The position numbers and the translations under genes were made by a program. DNA of 64,000 nucleotides, from positions 310,001 through 374,000 of the forward strand of contig CP126202.1 in assembly GCA_030272155.1 (NCBI GenBank). The letters are read 5' to 3'. This document shows, in pieces, positions 58,167 through 64,000 of the stretch; within the stretch, counting starts at the first letter, position 1, and each line of letters begins with the position of its first letter. This DNA comes from Tetradesmus obliquus (taxonomy: Eukaryota > Chlorophyta > Chlorophyceae > Sphaeropleales > Scenedesmaceae). The notes beneath the pieces are model-generated. The model was given only the letters and a program-made list of their open reading frames with translations, did no database searches and had not been told where the DNA came from.

Positions 58167-61100
58167 GGCCGCCAGCCATGTGGGCATCCCCTAGTGCAGT
58201 GTAGCACTCCAGCAGCAGCTGCAGCAGCTGCCTGGAGTCAGGCAGCACCTGTCCGGTGACATCATCATCAGCATCAGCAGCAGATGTAATGAGTGCAGGT
58301 GCGACTTATGCAACGGCATGTGTGTCATACATCATGCAGATGTGCTGTTCCAGCCAAGATGACGATGTCAAAGCTGCAAGGGTCGCCACAGCTAAGGCCA
58401 GCAACAGCTGCCGCAGCACAGTTCAGATGCTGGCGTTGCATATCGGTCACCAGGTGGACAACAGAAAGACACAAAGTTTGGCACCGCATGACGCAAGACT
58501 TTGAGGAAGGCCTGTGCAAAAGGAAATGCAGAGATTCAACCTCAGCGTGCGTAGGGATCCGGCATATGCTCACCATGCCACGCAGCGCCGCCTCAGCAGC
58601 AGCAGCAGCCTGCTGCGCCTGCTGCCACCTCCTCAGCTTCAACGACAGCTCAGCCTGCAGCAGCAGCAGCTCCACAGCCGCCACTGTAGCTGCAGGACCA
58701 TCCTTCTTCAGTAACCTGCTACTGCTGCTGCTGCTGCTGCTGCTGGTGCTGCTGCTGGTGTTGGGGTTGGCTTTCAGCCACCTCACAAGCATCGCCTGGC
58801 ACTTCGAAAGGCATGCGCCCTGCTGCTGCTGCTGCTGCTGCTGTGCCTTGACCAGCTGGAACATGGCCTCCCTCAGCTCAGCATGCTGCTGCCACTGCAG
58901 CTCGCTGCTGCTGCTGCTGTTGGCAATTGCCAAGCTACTGCTGCTGCTGCTGCTGCCAGTGATGGAAACGGCTGTTTCTGTTGTTTGCTGCTGCTGTTGC
59001 TCAAGCGTGCTGTTGCTGAGAGGCAGTGCAGGGCCTCTGACGAGATGGGCAGTGTCTTCCACTGTGCAGCCACCATGACTGTCCAGCTGCTGCTGCTGCT
59101 GCTGCTCCAGCTGCTGCAGCAGCATGTCTGCCAGCTGCTGCCGCGTCAGCTGCCTCACTGTTGCCACCAGCTGCTGCTCGCACTCGCCCTGCTCAGCGCT
59201 GCCTGCAGGCCACACACAGGCAGCAGCCAGCAGTTAGCAGCCACAGCAGGTGCATATGCAGCTGTGAGCCACAAGGTTGAAATAAAATAGGAAAATAATA
59301 ATAATAATAATAAAAATAATAATTAAAGTAAAATATAATAATTTGAGCCATACCTCAGCCGCTGCTGCTGCCGCTGCTGTTGCACGCTGTCAATTGTCGT
59401 CTACCATGTGCTGTGACCTCACAGATGATGCCAATCAGGCGCATGCCAATAGCGCTGAATCCAGAAACCTGAAGCCCTGAAACATGTCACAAGGACGCAA
59501 CCCTGCAGGCTGATGTCAGGCCAAGCACAGCCTTCAGCAACACTATGCCTGCACTTTGCCACTGATGCGTAGCTGTGTGCGCTTCATTGGTTGCGCCTTA
59601 CCGCGCTCTGACTTGCAGTAAGCCTCCAGGAACGCCGCAACAGCCTCCGGCCACCTGGACATAAGGGAGTGAGGGAGAGCAGCAGCAGCAGCGGCAGCAG
59701 CAGCAGCATCAGCAGAGGGTGGCGAAGCGCGGCAACCAGCAGGCAATCTGGCTGTTACAACATCTGGCCGCGCGGTCACACAGAACGCGGCAGAGTACAC
59801 AGCAGCAACAGCACCAGCAGAGAGTGGTGAAGCGCGGCAAACAGCAGGCGGTCTTGAAACGCGCAAGCGCCCTCATGTATGATGACACATCGTTTTAGTG
59901 ATGCCTGTGCTGCCAGCATCCAATCTTCTTGTAACAGCCACAACCTCAACCCACAAACCACACCAACATGTGCAGTGCTGCCAGGGCTCTGCCTCTCCTC
60001 CAGTGGCCCTTGGCCCAGCCGGGAGCCAAATACGCAGCATGCACCACCATCACATGCCTAAGAATGCATCTGCTGCTACCCATCAAACAACAAAGCAAGA
60101 CACGCACAAGCGCCCTCCTTGACTATGACACGTCCTTCATGTTGCCACCTGTGCTGCCGGCAGCTTGTAATCTGGCAACTTCCAGGACCTTAATTCCTAC
60201 TCACCTCTGCAGTGCTGCCAGCGCCCTGCCCCTCCTCCAGTGGCCCTTGGCCCAGCAGGCGCCAGCCGCACAGCATGCACATGCCATCTCACACCTGAAA
60301 TGTATCTGCTGCTGCCACCATACACAAACACAGTGACACACCATTTCCTGTTGCTGCTGTACTGCCCGTTGCAACGTTTAACACTCAAACGTGAAGTAGC
60401 AAAAGCACCACGACACGTTGCACCCACCTGTGCAGTGCTGCCAGTGCTCTGCCTCTCCTCCAGTGGCCCTTGGCCCAGCCAGGAGCCAGCCGCACAGCAG
60501 CAGCAGCGTCCTGCAGGGCAGCCTGCTGCCGGCCTGCTTTCAGCAGCGCTGCACTCCTGTTGCTCAGCAGCAACCGCAGCAGGGCGGGGTCCTCTGAGGG
60601 AGCCAGCAGAGACATTGCGGCGCTGTATCTGCAGCACAGAAAGCAGTTAGGATGTTAGAGAGGAGCAGCAGCAGCAGCAGCAGCAGCAGGGCGGGGTCCT
60701 CTGAGGGAGGCAGCAGGGCCATTGCGGCGCTATACCTGCAGCATAGAAAGCAGTTGGGGTGTGAGAGCAGCAGCAGCAGGAGCACAGGTTCCTTTGCAGG
60801 GGCCAACAGGGACATTGCAGCGGTGAAACAGCACAACAGCCAGGGTTTGGGGTCGACAGGGATATGATGTCAGCCATGGTTGGGGTTGATGAGAGCAGCA
60901 GCAGCAGCAGCAGGAGCAGCAGCAGCAGCAGCAGGGCTGGGTGTACACCAGTCCTCTGAGCGAGCAACAGGGCCGCTTTGGAGCTTTACCTGCAGCACAG
61001 CCACATTTGGGGAGGGGAATCGATCCTCAGCCAGCCATCCGCAGTCCTCGTTTGCGTGCCCTCAAGGCAGTGTCTGCGGCACAGGTGCATAGTTTGGCCC

Positions 61101-62032
61101 AAGAGGCCGCAGCCACCTCTTGCAACAGTGCAGCTGCACACGGGCGAGCTCAGGCTGCCACTCAAGTGGCATTTCACACCACGATAGGTGCGCCGCCCTG
61201 TGTGTGAAGCAGGACTGTGCCTATGAGGCAGGATTGTGGCTTTTGACAAGGAGACTGCATGTGCTGTGAAGCAGAATCGTGGTGCAGGCAAACCTCGACG
61301 CAGGTTGTAGCTGTGGCCGCTGCCCACCTGTCTGCTGCCTTGTCTGTCTCAGGCTGCTGCTGCAATTCGGCCACACATCTCCAGAGAGCCAATGCATGTG
61401 CTGCCTACTTTGACATCTGCTGCCAAACTATGACAACCCCTCATGCTGAGAAGCGCCAGTCACCTGTCTGCTGCCTTGCCGTAGTTGCCACAATGTGCTA
61501 CATGCCTTCTGCTATACCTCCACAACCCAGCAGAAGCATCACTGGCCTGATTGCATGCAGTTTTTGAAATCTCTCTGTCGAGCTCACGCACGGGATGCCG
61601 CCCACCTGTCTGCCGCCTTGCCGTAGTTGCCGCGAGCCATCTGCTCCGCTGCTGCCTTCTTGAGATGGGCCAGCTTCATGGCCCTGAGGGTGCAGCAGCA
61701 GCAGCAGCAGCAGCAGCGGCGGCATTGTTTACAGCAGTTATGACAGGCTACGATGTAGTTTACAGTGTGGCAGTGATGGATGCCGCTCCATGCAACAGCA
61801 GTACTCAGCACTGACCAGGCTGGCCTAGTACCACTGGGCTGGCAGCCCAGGCCTCAGTGTGGAGACACCACACAGCTCGCTGGTTCAGGTATAGCTGCAG
61901 CCAAGCACAACCTGCTCTTACTTCAAGTTGCTTGATCCCATGTTGTTGGTGGGTGTGCTTGGAAGTCGAGGTGTTGGTGGTGGTTGCCTCTGCTGCTGTT
62001 GCTGATCCTGCAGCAAGTGCAGCTCCTGCTGC
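52579..62032 (-). CDS. TPR and NudC-type CS-domain protein, ~1110 aa
   Basis: Thirteen minus-strand exons, all in phase: 62032-61922, 61683-61606, 60628-60428, 59654-59602, 59202-58574, 58248-57700, 57349-57068, 56772-56081, 55699-55621, 54414-54041, 53808-53703, 53070-52981, 52668-52579. The first exon starts in phase 2, so a 5' exon is missing. The N-terminal third has tetratricopeptide helices: KKAAAEQMARGNYGKAADR; LLLSNRSAALLKAGRQQAAL and AVRLAPGWAKGHWRRGRALA; RWPEAVAAFLEAYCKSER. The middle has helical segments broken by Ser, Ala and Gln runs. Residues ~885-1050 form a CS/NudC-like domain: IRWRQTASEVLV, LIVLLEPYAIRVQHKTTGEV, LLQGELAR, EESIWTF, a ~45-residue Ser/Ala insert, LLLQLAKLN, then SASWWPRLFADDPADIGWDD. 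A charged coiled-coil tail ends ISAAA. TPR plus CS recalls Sgt1-type co-chaperones, but the CS type and length differ. Confidence 0.8.
53220..53530 (-). repeat. Three echo copies of CS-domain exon end
   Basis: CTCAC.GC.G.TGGCAGGTCG plus CTGTAG..CTTCAG...ATCGTCCCA recurs near 53225, 53380 and 53480, after the real exon end at 53703 (DDALKDYSDLPP). Similarity falls with distance. Confidence 0.8.
54500..55170 (-). repeat. Six echo copies of CS exon start
   Basis: CAGGCAGGCCCAGCAGCTGC plus AGCAGCACCTGGTT, the reverse complement of an acceptor plus VLVQLLGLPD, recurs near 54528, 54652, 54750, 54867, 54993 and 55132, upstream of the true start at 54414. Spacing is ~100-135 bp. Intron spacers are shared (ACGATGACAAATCAGTGCAG). 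Confidence 0.88.
55950..56040 (-). repeat. Echo of exon ending at 56081
   Basis: CCTGCTCAGTGCGAAGGGGT plus GCTTATCAGG.CTTTCCAGG occurs here and inside the real exon at 56099-56140. This copy is on the donor side. Confidence 0.85.
57465..57605 (-). repeat. Echo of exon 58248-57700 end
   Basis: The segment encoding GLLNDAEQTVVLAAAA repeats ELLNDAEQTAVLAAAA of the upstream exon and ends in a plausible AAAG|GTAAGG donor. It carries the later GC-rich part too (CGACTGGCGCCGATGTAGCT), so it may be an included exon in some transcripts, but it lacks an obvious in-phase acceptor. Confidence 0.65.
59278..59345. repeat. AT-rich AAT-repeat tract in intron
   Basis: About 65 bp of AATAATAATAAT-like sequence in an otherwise GC-rich region, inside the intron between exons 59602 and 59202. 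Confidence 0.85.
59960..60260 (-). repeat. Two echo copies of TPR exon end
   Basis: GCAGTGCTGCCAG.G..CTGCC plus CCTCCTCCAGTGGCCCTTGGCCCAG recurs near 59972 and 60211, after the true exon end at 60428 (GHWRRGRALAALHR). Confidence 0.85.
60640..60995 (-). repeat. Three echo copies of TPR exon start
   Basis: GGGCGGGGTCCTCTGAGGGA-type sequence plus GCCATTGCGGCGCTATACCTGCAG recurs near 60690, 60785 and 60950, before the real start at 60628 (YSAAMSLLAPSEDPALL). CAG runs of different lengths sit in each unit. Confidence 0.85.
61320..61490 (-). repeat. Two echo copies of first TPR exon end
   Basis: CACCTGTCTGCTGCCTTG followed by CCGTAGTTGCC occurs near 61453, and a shorter copy near 61327. The real exon end is at 61606 (GNYGKAADR). 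Confidence 0.75.
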
Positions 62033-62330
62033 CTGAAACACAGATGCACCAGATACGCATCATACAATAAGCATTGTACTGAAGCGAATACAATTACAAG
62101 GTAGCTGCAGGTGATGGAGGAGCGAAGCAAGCAGGTGTTCGATTCGAACGAGCGTCACTAGGTAGGTCACTAGGGCCTGGACAAGTTGCTTGATAGCCCT
62201 CGTATCAGCCTAATGTTTTACGCGTCATAGAACATTTCAGTTGCATCACATTCCGTCCAGGTTCTCTGAAGTCTTGCTAGTCTGCTTCATCGTCCTTCAC
62301 GCACTTTGCCCTCTTCCAGACCTAGCGCCA
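62033..62330. promoter_or_regulatory. Divergent interval, probable shared promoter
   Basis: The TPR-CS gene reads left and another gene right from this ~300-bp interval. The missing first TPR-CS exon should be here or just beyond. I see no clear TATA box. Confidence 0.3.
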
Positions 62331-62587
62331 ATGTCTGAAGACCACTTCATCTTCACATCTAAGTTTCAGTCGCGCATCAAGGCGCTGACGGTCGTGGCCA
62401 CCATGGCCACTCTGCTAGGCTGCCTCACTGCAGATTGGGAGGATCGCTACGGCGAGCGCCACGTCTTCTCAGAAGTCAAGCCAGCAATCAAGAGGTTCTT
62501 CAATGAACTGTATGGCGTCAACAACCCTGCTGCAACGAATGGAGCAGCACCACAAGGCAGCAGCAGCAGCAGTAGTAGCAGCAGCAG
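62331..62587 (+). CDS. First exon of an unrecognised small protein
   Basis: Starts MSEDHFIFTSKFQSRIKALT and continues VVATMATLLGCLTADWEDRY, then GERHVFSEVKPAIKRFFNEL and a Ser run. The exon probably ends at CAG|GTAGTG (62587, phase 2); read through, it meets TAG at 62589. The segment around residues 18-35 could be one membrane span. The sequence reads as genuine protein, but I do not recognise the family and could not place the following exon. Confidence 0.5.
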
Positions 62588-62939
62588 GTAGTGGCGTGCT
62601 GCAGTGTCTGGCGCCTCTCACACAAGACTATCCACAAGACTCTACCCACCACCTGGCTGGTTTCTATCGCGATTCTTCATCCAGCAACCATTCAAAGTGC
62701 AGATCGCAGCGCACAGCGTCTGCCCTGGGCACTCCCATGCTCCACACCTGGCTGCTGGTTGACTGCAGCAACACCACCAGCTCCGCCATGTGAGTTTCTG
62801 CCACTGTCCAGCAGCGGCGGCAGCAGCAGCAGCCACCAACAACCTCAGCATCAAGCGACTTTCACATGTGTCATCTACCCATGTCTATTGGCACGGCAGC
62901 AGCGGCAGCAGCAGTGCTGCTGCTGCAGCCGCAGCAAGT

Positions 62940-63068
62940 ATGGCAAGCAGCCCTGCCGATCGCCAGGCACGCCTTTGGCAGCAGGCAGACAGCCAGTCTG
63001 TTAACATGGAGTTTTCAAAGTTGTTTGAGCATGCAACCCAAACGGATCAAGTTTACATTGTTCAGCAT
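62940..63068 (+). CDS. Possible exon of a rightward gene
   Basis: An ATG opens MASSPADRQARLWQQADSQS, then MEFSKLFEHATQTDQVYIVQ, ending at a good CAT|GTAAGC donor in phase 0. It may be the first exon of a separate gene or an inner exon of the one starting at 62331; its phase does not match that gene's donor as I placed it. A strong donor-like site (AACG|GTACGC) near 63655 may mark another exon. Confidence 0.35.
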
Positions 63069-64000
63069 GTAAGCATCTGTGTGCACTGCTGCCAGCCACC
63101 CTGCTGGCAGCAGCAGGGTAGGTGGCAGCTGACACAATGCCATCTGTGCGGTCTGTGTTCAGCCATAATATCATCGCATAGTCACTTACAGAGGTGGCAT
63201 GAGTGGCTGGAGTCCGTCTTCATGCCTCATTCTGCCCTTTTTTGCTGCACGGTTGTGTGTGTTTCAAGCAATGCGATGCACCTGCCTCCCACGGCGCTAA
63301 GGGGGTGCTTACCACGGTGCTGTCCACAGTGCTTACCACGGTGCTGTGCACCGCAGCAGCAGCAGCAGCAGCAGGCTGCATGCTTGCAGCAGCCGCACAT
63401 CTCACTGAGCATGTTATGTGCCAGGCAGACAGCACCATCACGTGTGTCAGGCATGCATGCACAACTGTGCAGCTTCTGCACTGAGTTCTGCGTACTACCT
63501 GGCCTGACACTGCATGATGTGGATGCTTCGCTGACTGGCACAGCTGACATGGCCTGCAGCATACCAACCTTGTATCACCATGCTCTGCGGTCATGTAGAT
63601 CACGACCTTGTGCTGTGCAGTGCATCTGGTGTCTTGGCCGTGAATGCTGCAACGGTACGCCACTCAAGCAACGTAGTTGTTGAGTGCTGGTCTGTGCAGT
63701 GGGCGGCAGCAGGTCAAGCAGCAGGTTCTTCCGTACTCTTGCTATGGTCTTGCTGTGGCTTGACTGGTTGTCGTGTTGTCGTGTAACACACGGGTTGTCG
63801 TGTAACACACAAATTGTGGAATTGTGGTTGGATGCTGACGATGCAGCATGATGCTTGTGGCAACCAGGTGGCAACAAAAAACACCCATGACGTTGTTCAC
63901 AGAGAGTTTGCATATGGCATGTTGTGTAGAAGGGCGAATTGTATGTGGCTCCTGGATCACGAGGAACCAAGGTATATCTATTGCGTTGCTGAATCAAATA
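63069..64000 (+). other. Right edge, gene structure unresolved
   Basis: Probably introns and further exons of the rightward gene(s). I cannot support specific exon boundaries here. It contains a CAG run at 63353-63372 and two ACACACGGGTTGTCGTGTAA-like copies near 63785 and 63803. Confidence 0.3.

Noticed and set aside
62100..62200. tRNA-like T-arm (GTTCGATTCGAAC)
   Set aside because: No matching acceptor stem, D-arm or anticodon arm could be folded around it.

Overview
This window looks like nuclear DNA from a eukaryote, most likely a chlorophyte green alga. I favour the Sphaeropleales/Chlamydomonadales side, but that is inference. Genes are split into many short exons joined by GT-AG introns and a few GC-AG introns. 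Coding and intronic DNA are full of CTG/CAG runs, giving poly-Gln, poly-Ala and poly-Ser in the proteins. Two genes have a TGTAA motif, the usual green-algal poly(A) signal, about 140-160 nt after the stop codon. There are no bacterial operons, and I see no rRNA, tRNA, CRISPR array or transposase.

Layout. 1267-2742 (-): bZIP-like factor with a degenerate basic region. 3504-5519 (-): unrecognised 373-aa protein. 6188-10458 (+): unrecognised 398-aa low-complexity protein whose last exon is tandemly repeated to about 11500. 11640-12475: 64-bp minisatellite. 12476-16809: no gene found. 16810-22535 (-): Raf-like (TKL) protein kinase with a huge activation-segment insertion and a C-terminal CaaX-type box. 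23650-45342 (+): one gene of about 21.7 kb, at least 22 exons and about 1880 codons, family unrecognised. 45343-47962: repeats, no gene. 47963-49448 (-): multi-pass membrane protein. 51341-52086 (-): LYRM2-type LYR protein. 52579-62032 (-): TPR plus NudC-type CS-domain protein of about 1110 aa. 62331 onward (+): start of one or two further genes. I rebuilt the gene models by hand by matching exon phases across splice sites. In the seven main multi-exon models the phases close with no frameshift, which is the main support for them.

The most striking feature is shared by nearly every gene. Exon edges are copied in tandem into the neighbouring intron as decayed 'echoes'. Copies of an exon's beginning, with its acceptor site, always lie upstream of the real exon. 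Copies of an exon's end, with its donor site, always lie downstream. Arrays run from 1 to about 15 copies. Introns therefore hold ladders of decoy splice sites, and a few echoes remain in phase with both sites intact. The (CTG)n tract that often abuts the acceptor on the coding strand may both serve as the polypyrimidine tract and seed these duplications.

The genes do not form a visible pathway. Function can be suggested only for the kinase (signalling), LYRM2 (mitochondrial complex assembly), the TPR-CS protein (co-chaperone type) and the bZIP-like factor (transcription).
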